Origin: Plenodomus lindquistii
Taxonomy: Eukaryota; Ascomycota; Dothideomycetes; Pleosporales; Leptosphaeriaceae
Length of the DNA stretch: 64,000 bases
Assembly: GCA_025504975.1 (NCBI GenBank)
Contig: JANUWI010000003.1
Span: forward strand, 682,001 to 746,000
Direction of reading: 5' to 3'
The notes under the pieces are model-generated. The model made no database searches. It worked only from the letters and a program-made list of their open reading frames with translations, and was not told the origin of the DNA. Position 1 is the stretch's first letter. Every line of letters begins with the position of its first letter. The position numbers and the translations under genes are program-made. Of the stretch, positions 34,085-42,631 are shown one piece after another.

Positions 34085-35429
34085 GTGCGAACGGGTAGGA
34101 GAAGCTTCCGCCTCCGCCTGCCTCTCGCTGATCGCCCGGTGCTAAACCATTTTTTATATTCCACCCAATTGTAACCTCGATTCTGGACGCCATCCTGGTC
34201 ATACATCGTGCAAGGAGGCTTGCATCGATCCGCCAGTTACACCTGATTAGATACGCCTACCGATTAAGCCATATCGCTCTTTGTCGCCGCTTCGCTTAAC
34301 ACAACCTGATCCTCCTCGGATCCCGGAACTCGATGCACTCCAGCGCCTTCGCGACCCATCCCGCAAATGGAGTATATAAGGCCAAGTGCTCCTCCATGTC
34401 CGACGGAACTGTCTCCGCTTGTGGTTATGTGGTTTACATAGTGCGAGGGCCAGCGTGTACGATGCAAGTATGGTCTGATATCTTTCCAACGACGATCTAC
34501 CACTGCAGCCCAGTCGATCACTAATACCATCACTCCATACTCCACTTGAGCGCAGAATACAATGCTGTCCAGTCCACATCTTCGCGTCCCCTTCAAGCTG
34601 ATTGACGAGAAGTGTACCCACCTTTGCAGTCTGCCATTCGTAACTCCAGTCCCCATGATCAACAGTTGTTCATACACGCAGCCCTGCAACTGTACTACAA
34701 ACTCCCCACATCTGTTTCACAAAGATAGAGACTTCTAGATCCTCGTACGACTGTGCCAACGGCTGCAACACTTGCTTCCGCGCATCACAGGTCATGTACC
34801 ACAATGACAACCCGGTCACAGGTCCAATGCGAAAACCAGGTAATGGGAAGGGACGAGCCGAGGCCGGGTCTTGTATCGTCGTGGGGGACAAGACTATGTG
34901 GTGTGACGCTGGACTTTGCGCATGAATCATGAGAGACTGAATGGGATGGGTGGTGCAGGAGTGAAGGGAGAAGCAGGGTGGTGTGTGTCATGATTCAGGG
35001 ATGATGTAAGAGTGTATTGGCGCAGGGCTTTCCTTTTGCGTGTAAATTTGATTTAGGCTACGATTGTAGAATATGCTATTGTCAGGCTAATTTTGTTAAT
35101 GTTCTCTTCTACGACGCTGTGGTTGCAGACGTGGGAAAGCTGTTGGATTAGGTATCCCTTTGCCGCTCATATAGTCGTAGTCAATCAGAATATTCCACAG
35201 GGTAAAGCAGTCACTATCCACACCTCATAAAATGCGCAGCCTGAGAACATGCTAACCTGTTAACGTGAATGTAAACCCACAAAACTTAAAATCATACGCC
35301 AATGCTAGCAAAATTTTGTCAAACAAACAATTAGAAACCCAAGGATAGCTAAATGCCCTGACGCCTAGAATCATGACCTGCTGTATCCACAGCAACAAGT
35401 ACAAATAGAAAAAAGAGAAAGAAAAAAGC
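34085..35429. other. Intergenic with unresolved minus-strand open frames
   Basis: Minus-strand frames of 141 codons (34264-34689, non-ATG start) and 86 codons (34670-34930) overlap in different frames. They contain moderately protein-like sequence (LPGFRIGPVTGLSLWYM; QRWVHFSSISLKG), but no splice solution joining them could be found and no family is recognised. A small lineage-specific gene or a decayed gene is possible. The remainder up to 35.43 kb is AT-leaning and featureless. Confidence 0.25.
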
Positions 35430-35564
35430 AAAAAATAAATACTAAGCACGCTAAAGTCTGGGTAAACGCGTACTCGAACCACCAGCGGAGCCACATCGGT
35501 GATAACACCCCCCGCATGATGTGGTATCCCAAACCCACACACCAGCTCTGGTGGTTCATTGACA
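35430..35564 (-). ncRNA. Candidate Pol III ncRNA / SINE-like repeat, copy 3
   Basis: Third copy, 28 kb from the pair at 7.4-7.8 kb. Positions 35483-35550 are identical to 7433-7500. Minus-strand order: TATA-like ATATATATA (plus 35583-35591) 19 bp from the core, start TGTCAATGAACC, B-box-like GGTTCGAGTAC, and T6 (complement of 35430-35435). Here the ends pair perfectly: GAACCACCAG (35476-35485) with CTGGTGGTTC (35548-35557). In copies 1 and 2 the same stem has two or more mismatches. Predicted RNA about 135 nt. Identity unknown. Confidence 0.5.
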
Positions 35565-35591
35565 GTATTGCTAAGCTAACTGATATATATA

Positions 35592-36802
35592 CGACGAGAA
35601 GTCTTGACGTTGGTAGCGCGTTGGACACAGGTGCTGCAGTGGTGTAGCACGATTTGCCGTTTGTTGTCGCAACGTACAATTCTGCGAGGTTGGGCTCTCA
35701 ATGTTCGTTTGTAGGTCTTGTTCAAACGGTGGAAGCGTTTGTAAAGTTTGTGGTTACTACTGCAGACTTTCTCATGGTCAGGCCTGAGCTTGTAGCAAAA
35801 GTAGCTTGTATCAAAGCCTCGCGCCCTCAATCTAGGTGCGTCGTTTGTTAATTTTTGAGATCGGGAATTCTCCAAAGCATAGCGCACAAGTCAAGGCAAA
35901 GTGGGGAGGTAGGGAATTGTGAAAGTCAGTAGGGCGAATAAAGCAGGCTTTCGCACGGTCTGCGATGGCTTGGGTAAGTCTACACGGTACACTTTGATCG
36001 CGGGACGTAGTACAGGTTTGGTAATCATTGTCTTTGTGTCCATCCGCTCTTGTTGCGGTCTCCCGAACTCTATGATGAACGGATGGTGGGGGAGGTGGAA
36101 GTGAAGGGGACTCATTTCGTCTCATGTGTCTTGCATTTGGTTCATTATTTCGATTTGATAGTGTAACATATGACCTGGTATTTCTTTCTGGGTTCGAGGA
36201 AATCGAAAAGGCGACAAGGTTCTACGCATGTTCTTTCAGGATAGTGAGTGTTGGATGTATCACATGGGAGAGTCTCTCTCAGTTTTTTGGAGAAGGATCA
36301 AGGGCCCTGGCGGTAAGTAGTACGATACATGGACACGATCCTCTGATACATGAGGATGACGTGTTTCGCGATTGTCACATTTGCAGTATTGCAAGCTTTC
36401 TCGTGGCAGACACCGCTGTGGAAAAGTCATGAAGATAGCGATTCCTGAGCATAGGGATCATGCACCAAGAGTAACGCGCGAAGTCGTAAGGCTCCCGCGG
36501 TCTGACCGCATGCTTCGTTTACTATTATTGAAAACGTGTGAATGATCCGCGACTTGTGGTCTTGCGAGCGCGACGCGTTAGAAGCCTCTCACCGTATCGA
36601 TCTTTGAGGGTAGCACCTTCACTTGCGATCCGTGTCCGCGCGAGGCAGCCTCTCACACGCCAAGTGAATCTATAAGACTATTCTCTGGACACGCGCCTCT
36701 CCTCTTCTTCTCCACTCCACCAGCTCAGTTGATCTTGAGCAACCGATTGATCACAAGGTATACACACCTTCAGGTACTCGCAATCCATACCAGTACCTCA
36801 AC
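35592..36802. other. Intergenic, no gene assigned
   Basis: Minus-strand frames at 35576-35887 and 35832-36125 and a plus-strand frame at 36124-36432 are open for about 100 codons each. None has family resemblance or a convincing start. Positions 36660-36800 hold a CT-rich leader (CTCTCCTCTTCTTCTCC) with a TATA-like CTATAAG, typical of a fungal core promoter serving the next gene. Confidence 0.35.
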
Positions 36803-37572
36803 ATGCCTGTTGAGCCCCCCAACCGGGACATGGCCGACGCGAATGCTATGATGAGTAGGATAGCACTCGGAGACGTGAACCCAGTCACTGGCGGCTCCTG
36901 GCTAGCCAACCCTGAGAAGGTAGGCTACCTCCATACATGCCGATCGTGTTGATTAACAGCGTCAGGTCAGCGCAATCAGCGGTCTCCGGAACTCTGTCAT
37001 GGGCAACTGCAAGTTGCTGTATGGAAGCCAGCGGTTCAAGTTCTATGGTAAGCATTCATGAAGTCTGAATCAGAACACAAGTTGACAACGTCTCAGACAT
37101 CATCATCTGCGAGAGCGAGCACGACGGCAAGTTCGGCGCTCTGCTAACCTGCATCGAGAGCTCCACGACCAAGATCCTCCGCAACGAGGTCGCCGAATGC
37201 CCGGTTGTTGCTGTCCGTCAGATGGTCCAACGTCTGCAGCGGGATACGGCTTTGCTCTTCAGTATGTCAACCTCAACGACGTAGCCGAGCATATTGCTGA
37301 CATACACAGCGGAGAAATACTCAGTCGGGTCCCAGCTGTACGGCCAGCAGGGATACACGAACAAAGAGACTGGGGCTTTTGAGCTCAATCCCAGGAAAGT
37401 GGACGAGCGCATTGCAGGACCAGACGACGACACCCAGGGTTTGACCAGTCGCTATAGCGACGCACCTGGTGCGACTCCCCGGGCTCCCCGAGCAGAACGT
37501 AACGGTGGATACAAGAGGGCCAGGGCGGACAGTCACAACACTTGTGTTGACCTGGACTATGGAGAGAGGTGA
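36803..37572 (+). CDS. Uncharacterised four-exon protein
   Basis: Exons 36803-36919, 36966-37047, 37097-37261 and 37310-37572; 208 residues. All three introns (46-49 bp) have GT-AG ends with agreeing phases: GTAGGC...GTCAG, GTAAGC...CTCAG, GTATGT...CACAG. The protein lacks a signal peptide or membrane segment. Central sequence FYDIIICESEHDGKFGALLT followed by VRQMVQRLQRDTALLF suggests an alpha/beta fold. The C-terminus is disordered and basic (RAPRAERNGGYKRARADS). I do not recognise a family; it is probably restricted to the lineage. A CT-rich leader upstream suggests robust transcription. Confidence 0.7.
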
Positions 37573-38066
37573 ATGGCGATAGGCGGAAGGTAGTAGGCGG
37601 GGAACTATGATGAAGCCCTGGAGGCGTATTCTAGATGGCGGGCTGATCAGCAAATATCCATTTGGAAAAGGGCACATTACAGGACAGGTAGAGGTACGCA
37701 GCACAGTCACGAACAAAGCCCATCTCGTTGTTACCTGGCCCCCCTTTTATGCTTGCTCATGATCAGCCTGTCTACGGACTTGGTTGGCACACTTAGAAGA
37801 CTTGTAGCCCATGGTGAGTACTCAACGTTTGTCAAACCATGACTTCTAGCTATACAAATGGCTTGCATTGAGTCGCAATACACACACGAGAAGACGCAAG
37901 TCGTCCGAGGTTGTCAACGCCAATGTCGAAAGTGGGTCCGTCGCGTGCGGACGCGTCTAATCTCAGATCTTAGCGCGTCTGGAGCACGTCATGACGTAGC
38001 AGCCCCGTCGCAAACCCACGACTACCGAATGCACCGTCTGATGTTTGGTGAGCACTTGTCGAAAGC
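37573..38066. other. Spacer upstream of DNA ligase
   Basis: Contains the ligase promoter/leader and most of a 70-codon upstream ORF described separately. An ATG immediately followed by GTGAGT at 37811 may mark a leader intron donor. Confidence 0.3.
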
Positions 38067-38070
38067 ATGA
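37858..38070 (+). CDS. Upstream ORF overlapping the ligase start (ATGA)
   Basis: A 70-codon ATG-initiated frame that ends at TGA 38068-38070, overlapping the ligase ATG (38067) by four bases in a different frame. The product is Arg-rich and poor in acids (RQCRKWVRRVRTRLISDLSA), resembling a mitochondrial presequence. It could be a translated uORF, the trace of an alternative first exon for a mitochondrial ligase isoform, or chance. No splice joining it in frame to the ligase was found. Confidence 0.25.
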   Translation: MACIESQYTHEKTQVVRGCQRQCRKWVRRVRTRLISDLSASGARHDVAAPSQTHDYRMHRLMFGEHLSKA

Positions 38071-40751
38071 ACAGCCCTTCGAAGCGCCGAAAGAAGAACG
38101 ACGGATCCACGCAGCCGGTACGCAGCCTCGACTACTTCTTTGCGAAGCAAACGGCTAAAGCAACCACCAAAGATGCGACAACGACTACGGCCGCAGTGGA
38201 AGCAAGTGCAGCGCAGGGACCAAGCACAAGTGGGGAGCCAGAGGGTTCTACCTTGACCGACGAAGAGCTTGCGAGGAAGTTACAAGAGCAATGGGACAAG
38301 GAAGATCGCGAACGAGAGCAGGCGCAACAGCAGCCGGCGCAACCAGAAGAGCCGGCCAGCTCAAACGAATTGTATGAGGATCCAGGCAGACCTTCTATCA
38401 AAAACCCACCTAAAGATGGCACCATCGAGGAGAAGCCACAAGCCACAGATGACGCCGTCCAACCGACAAAGGTCACACTTCCTATTCAAAAGAACACCCT
38501 CACGCTTCAATCCACAGCATCCGACGAAGACACCATCACGCTGAACATTCCCTTCGATCAGAGCCCGCTCGAATTCGACCCCCAAAATTACTTACCAGAC
38601 CTTCAGAAGCATTGGGCGGCGGACGGAGGGCTTGCGACGTATGCGCTTCTGACGAGATGTTTCGTCTTGATCAACAGCACTACAAGTCGCATCAAGATTG
38701 TGGATACTCTAGTCAACTTGCTACGAACGTTGATAGAAGGCGACCCAAGTAGCCTACTTCCTGCAGTATGGCTCGCTACAAACTCGATATCGCCGCCCTA
38801 CATCGATCTGGAGCTTGGTCTGGGCGGGTCGGCCATCTCAAAAGCGTTGAAGAAGGTGTGCGGCCTGGACAATGCAAGCTTGAGGACACTCAACAACAAG
38901 TACGGAGATGCTGGAGACGTGGCGTTCGAGGCAAAGAAGAAGCAGTCATTCACGTTGAGAAAGCCAAAGCCTTTGACGATCAAGAGCGCATTCGACTCGC
39001 TTGTCAAGATCGCGAATAGCAAGGGCCATGGCAGTGTGGAGGTCAAGCAGCGAATTGTCGAGAGACTGGTGCAAGATGCGCGAGGCGCAGAGGAGAGCCG
39101 GTATATTGTTCGAACATTGGTCCAACATCTTCGCATCGGCGCAGTCAAGACGACGATGCTCATTGCGCTATCGCGAGCGTTTATGCTGTCAAGACCACCA
39201 GATGCGACCTTTGATATCCGCGATCAGAAAACGCTGGCGAAGCTGAAGAAAGAGGAGCTTGTCGAGATATACAGCAGGAATGAAGAGATCGTCAAGGCTT
39301 GCTTCGCGCGACGGCCAAACTACAACGACCTCATACCAGCGCTCCTTGAGATTGGAGTCTGCGATGAGCTGCTCTTGCGTTGCGGTCTTGCCCTGCACAT
39401 CCCACTACGACCCATGTTGGGCAGCATCACACGAGACATGGGCGAGATGTTCACAAAGCTGCAGGGCCGGGACTTTGCATGCGAGTACAAGTATGATGGG
39501 CAAAGGGCACAGGTGCACTGCGACGAAACGGGCAAAGTCACAATCTTCTCGCGACATCTGGAAGTCATGACGGACAAGTACCCCGATCTTGTGGCTCTGG
39601 TGCCCAAGATACGCGGTGAAGGCGTGTCGAGCTTCATCCTAGAGGGCGAAGTTGTCGCCGTGGATCGAGAGAGCGGGGACCTCAAGACCTTCCAGACCCT
39701 CGCCAATCGCGCGCGAAAAGACGTCGTCATCGGCGCAGTAACAATCGATGTGTGTCTCTTCTCCTTCGACCTAATGTACCTCAACGGCGAAGAACTCCTT
39801 AACCGACCCTTTCGCGAGCGGCGATCGCTCCTCAAAAGTCTCTTCGTCGAGATCCCACACCACTTCACCTGGGTCAAAAGCCTAGACGCCACCTCCGCCG
39901 ACGTCGACACAGTACAAGCCTTCTTCCAAAGCGCCCTCGACACAAAATGCGAAGGCATAATGGTCAAAGTCCTCGACAACCTCCCGAACCCCGACCTCCT
40001 CAACGACACCGACGAGCAACAAACCCCCTCCCTCCCTCCTACCCCCAAGAAAAAGAACCCCCCAAAATCAAAAGCCAAGTCAAAAGCAAAAACCTCACCC
40101 ACCGACGAAACCGACGACACCAAACCCCCCTCCCGCCGCAAAGCCCTCCTCTCAACCTACGAACCAGACAAACGCCTCGACTCCTGGCTCAAAGTAAAGA
40201 AAGACTACAGCACCACATCCGAAACCTTGGATCTAATCCCCATCGCCGCCTTCCACGGCTCCGGCCGCAAAGCAGCATGGTGGTCCCCAATTCTGCTCGC
40301 GATCCGCAACGCAGAAACAGGCCAGCTGGAAGCAGTCACAAAGTGCATGTCAGGCTTTACAGACACCTTTTACAAGGCCAATCGCGCAAAGTACAATCCA
40401 GATGATCCGGACTGCACGGCGGTTTTGCAGGCTAAACCGCCGTATGTAGAGTATAATGGTGGTGCGGGGACGCCGGCGGTGTGGTTTGAGCCGCAGGAGG
40501 TGTGGGAGGTGGCGTTTGCGGATTTGACGCTGAGTCCGACGTATACGGCTGCGATTGGGTTGGTGAGTGAGGAGAGGGGGTTGAGTACCAGGTTTCCGAG
40601 GTTTTTGAGGGTGAGGGAGGATAAGGGGATTGAGGAGGCGACGGAGGCGGAGCAGTTGGCAGATTTGTATAGGAAGCAGGAGGCGAAGGCGCCGAAGAAG
40701 GATGGTGGTGGTGGTGGTGGTGGTGGTGAGGAGGGGGACGATGGGGAGTAA
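38067..40751 (+). CDS. CDC9: DNA ligase I, ATP-dependent
   Basis: Intronless, 894 residues. The active-site motif EYKYDGQRAQVH has adenylated Lys475. The N-terminal DNA-binding domain, nucleotidyltransferase domain (motif III FILEGEVVA, motif IV CEGIMVK) and OB-fold (motif V LKVKKDY) are in the usual order. Near residue 20 is a PCNA-interaction-like VRSLDYFF. A ubiquitin-interacting-like helix (LTDEELARKLQEQWDKEDRE) follows. The enzyme seals nicks during Okazaki fragment maturation and excision repair. A Pro/Lys-rich insert of about 50 residues (KKKNPPKSKAKSKAK) interrupts motifs IV and V. The C-terminus has eight consecutive glycines from a GGT microsatellite. Antisense frame 39320-40141 is a shadow. 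Confidence 0.96.
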   Translation: MNSPSKRRKKNDGSTQPVRSLDYFFAKQTAKATTKDATTTTAAVEASAAQGPSTSGEPEGSTLTDEELARKLQEQWDKEDREREQAQQQPAQPEEPASSNELYEDPGRPSIKNPPKDGTIEEKPQATDDAVQPTKVTLPIQKNTLTLQSTASDEDTITLNIPFDQSPLEFDPQNYLPDLQKHWAADGGLATYALLTRCFVLINSTTSRIKIVDTLVNLLRTLIEGDPSSLLPAVWLATNSISPPYIDLELGLGGSAISKALKKVCGLDNASLRTLNNKYGDAGDVAFEAKKKQSFTLRKPKPLTIKSAFDSLVKIANSKGHGSVEVKQRIVERLVQDARGAEESRYIVRTLVQHLRIGAVKTTMLIALSRAFMLSRPPDATFDIRDQKTLAKLKKEELVEIYSRNEEIVKACFARRPNYNDLIPALLEIGVCDELLLRCGLALHIPLRPMLGSITRDMGEMFTKLQGRDFACEYKYDGQRAQVHCDETGKVTIFSRHLEVMTDKYPDLVALVPKIRGEGVSSFILEGEVVAVDRESGDLKTFQTLANRARKDVVIGAVTIDVCLFSFDLMYLNGEELLNRPFRERRSLLKSLFVEIPHHFTWVKSLDATSADVDTVQAFFQSALDTKCEGIMVKVLDNLPNPDLLNDTDEQQTPSLPPTPKKKNPPKSKAKSKAKTSPTDETDDTKPPSRRKALLSTYEPDKRLDSWLKVKKDYSTTSETLDLIPIAAFHGSGRKAAWWSPILLAIRNAETGQLEAVTKCMSGFTDTFYKANRAKYNPDDPDCTAVLQAKPPYVEYNGGAGTPAVWFEPQEVWEVAFADLTLSPTYTAAIGLVSEERGLSTRFPRFLRVREDKGIEEATEAEQLADLYRKQEAKAPKKDGGGGGGGGEEGDDGE
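40704..40727 (+). repeat. (GGT)8 microsatellite in ligase coding region
   Basis: Eight GGT units encode a run of eight glycines just before the acidic C-terminus of DNA ligase I. Likely to be length-variable between strains. Confidence 0.9.
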
Positions 40752-41138
40752 TCTGGTTTAAAATATCAAAATGGCCTGAATCACGGGCGTTGACAAGTTA
40801 AGTGCTAGACACAATATTGCGCGGAGATCATAATAGATTGAATATTGAGCGAGTTCCTCAAAAACCAGTCATTCCTCCCTTGAGCCCCGCAATATCACAT
40901 GTCCGTCAGCACTTGCAATCGCAAAGTCTGACCCTCCATCATTACTCTGAGAATTCCTTCAGTGAAAGTGAAAAGGAAAATCATTATCATCCAACGTGGG
41001 GGTATCTGCATTGCCGCGCCGCATCTCAGCCTCGCCGTGCACACGGTGTGCCAGCCTGCTCCCCTCGAGGAGCGGCGGGCGCGAGGAAGGTGGTAGTGGT
41101 CGTTGATTCAGCGGCGGTGCGCATTGCACCCAGCACGC
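40752..41138. other. Intergenic between convergent ligase and eIF1
   Basis: 387 bp between convergent stops; the 3' UTRs of ligase and eIF1. No gene or structured element seen. Confidence 0.4.
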
Positions 41139-41643
41139 CTAAAAGCCGTGGACCTTGATAGTCTTGCCATCAAGACCCAGGCCCTCCTTCTTATCGGTCA
41201 AGAAGTCCTGCACGTCCTTGCGCTGGTCGCCCTGGAGCTGGATCACCTCGCCCATCTCCGAGTCTGCGACGACGGTGCCATTGCAGGCGAACTTCTTCTT
41301 GATGACCTTGAGGATCTTCTTCTGGTCGAATTTCTTGGGCAGGCCTTGGACCGTGGTCAGGGTCTTGCGACCATTGCGCTCTGTGCGGGGTTGACGTCAG
41401 CCTGGCACGATACGGGTCTGTTGGGAAGGGGAGGGAGGTAGGGAGATAAGGGAAGGCGCGACACCGTGCATCCTCCAAAGGGAAACTGCGAGTGTGTGTG
41501 TGTGAGTGAGTGAGTGAGGGTGACGTACGCTGGATACGGATGTGGATGTAATTCTGCTGGTTGCCAGTATTCGTCTCCCCTCCGTTGTCGTCGGCCTCCG
41601 CGAACGGATCGAAGGACTTGAGATTCTGGATGTCTGTGGTCAT
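41139..41643 (-). CDS. SUI1: Translation initiation factor eIF1 (SUI1)
   Basis: Exons (minus) 41643-41529 and 41380-41139; 118 residues. The join restores HIRIQQRNGRKTLTTVQGLP, the classic eIF1 sequence, followed by KKILKVIKKKFACNGTVV and GEVIQLQGDQRKDVQDFL. eIF1 binds the 40S subunit near the P site and enforces AUG selection. The first exon encodes the flexible tail MTTDIQNLKSFDPFAEAD. The 148-bp intron is long for this window and carries a simple repeat close to the donor. Confidence 0.95.
41492..41518. repeat. (GT)n/(GAGT)n simple repeat within eIF1 intron
   Basis: A run of GT dinucleotides followed by GAGT units lies about 10 bp inside the intron from the eIF1 donor (41528). On the transcribed strand it is an AC/ACTC tract. 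Confidence 0.8.
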
Positions 41644-41829
41644 GAAATCGACGTGAGCGCTCTGCCGGGTGTGCGACGGGTGGTGAGGTGGTCGAGTAAG
41701 CGGGGAGTGCAGCGTGGAGAGATGCGTGAGGAGCGATAGCGTCGGGCGTTGGTGAGTGATAAACGGAAGCGCTGGCGGTGGCAACGGCCTTCCTTGGCGA
41801 GCCGGCCTAAGCCCCGCCCGCTATCCGGA

Positions 41830-42088
41830 TTAGTCCGTAGCGCCCAAATTCCTCCTCACCACCTGCGCACCATCTGAGAGGTGATCAGACACAGTCACGC
41901 TTTCAATGAACGATTCCACTCGTTCGCGGGTATCCTGTGGCGGATCGAGCTGCGCGCCGGCAGTTCCCTCACACCCATGACGTTTCATATCGCGGGACTT
42001 GCGACAGTGCTTTGCGAACCTCCTCAACATCCAGGGTGCCATCTTTATTTCTCCATGCGGCTGCATAGCCGCATCTTGCGTTCATCAT
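41830..42088 (-). CDS. Possible small EF-hand-like gene
   Basis: Exons (minus) 42088-41975 and 41934-41830 with an exceptionally short 40-bp GTGTGA...CACAG intron; 72 residues if correct. The first exon starts ATG ATG and contains NKDGTLDVEEVRKALSQVP, which fits EF-hand loop positions 3, 5, 6, 8, 9 and 12. The first calcium ligand is Trp instead of Asp. The second exon gives DTRERVESFIESVTVSD. Alternatively these are the terminal exons of a longer gene reaching to about 42.2 kb, where CTTGACCTTGACCGAAAC could supply the missing Asp ligands, or a decayed gene. No name assigned. Confidence 0.3.
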
Positions 42089-42631
42089 GCGTTTCGGTCA
42101 AGGTCAAGAGATGGGCCACATGCCAACGCAACACCTGTTATCCTCTACGTCCTCGAGGGAAGACTTCTGGCAATGATTGAAATATCTTCACAATGGTGTA
42201 TACGCCAAAACTATGTCTGCAAAGCACAGCTACGGTAATTCGTTACTTCGCCAAGATTCCCCAACGCATACACGCAAGATGTTTCACTTGCCCTGAACCC
42301 ACCGTTTCGATAATGTGGTCCTTATGCTACAAGCTAAGGCGAACACATCTGGCGTGGAACTTCGGTTTGGTCTCGTACCATATTCTCCGAATTGAAGACT
42401 TCTGTTGCCTATTTTGCTCTTCTTGCTCCTCGTCAATCATCCTTCTTGCTACATGTCACTGGCTGTGACAGGCTCAAAGCAGTCTTTCCTTCTCTTCTCT
42501 TCTGATCATACGTCAAAGCGCTGGCCCGCTTATATTCTTTCTTTAATTGTTTAATACCTAATTCTCACACAAGTGCACCTGCACGACGGAAAGGTACCGT
42601 CGCGCGTCATTGAAAGGGGCATCTCCTTGAA
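42089..42631. other. Intergenic, promoter of S41 protease gene
   Basis: Mostly featureless. CT-rich stretches (CTTCTCTTCTCTTCTG near 42490) lie upstream of the S41 start. Possible 5' exons of the EF-hand-like candidate could also lie here on the minus strand. Confidence 0.35.

Noticed and set aside
34264..34991. A minus-strand gene after TFC4
   Set aside because: Several frames look mildly protein-like, but no ATG and splice combination gave a continuous product, so no CDS is claimed.
39320..40141. 273-codon minus-strand ORF in DNA ligase
   Set aside because: Antisense shadow of the catalytic domain, with a Ser/Arg-rich product and no family resemblance.
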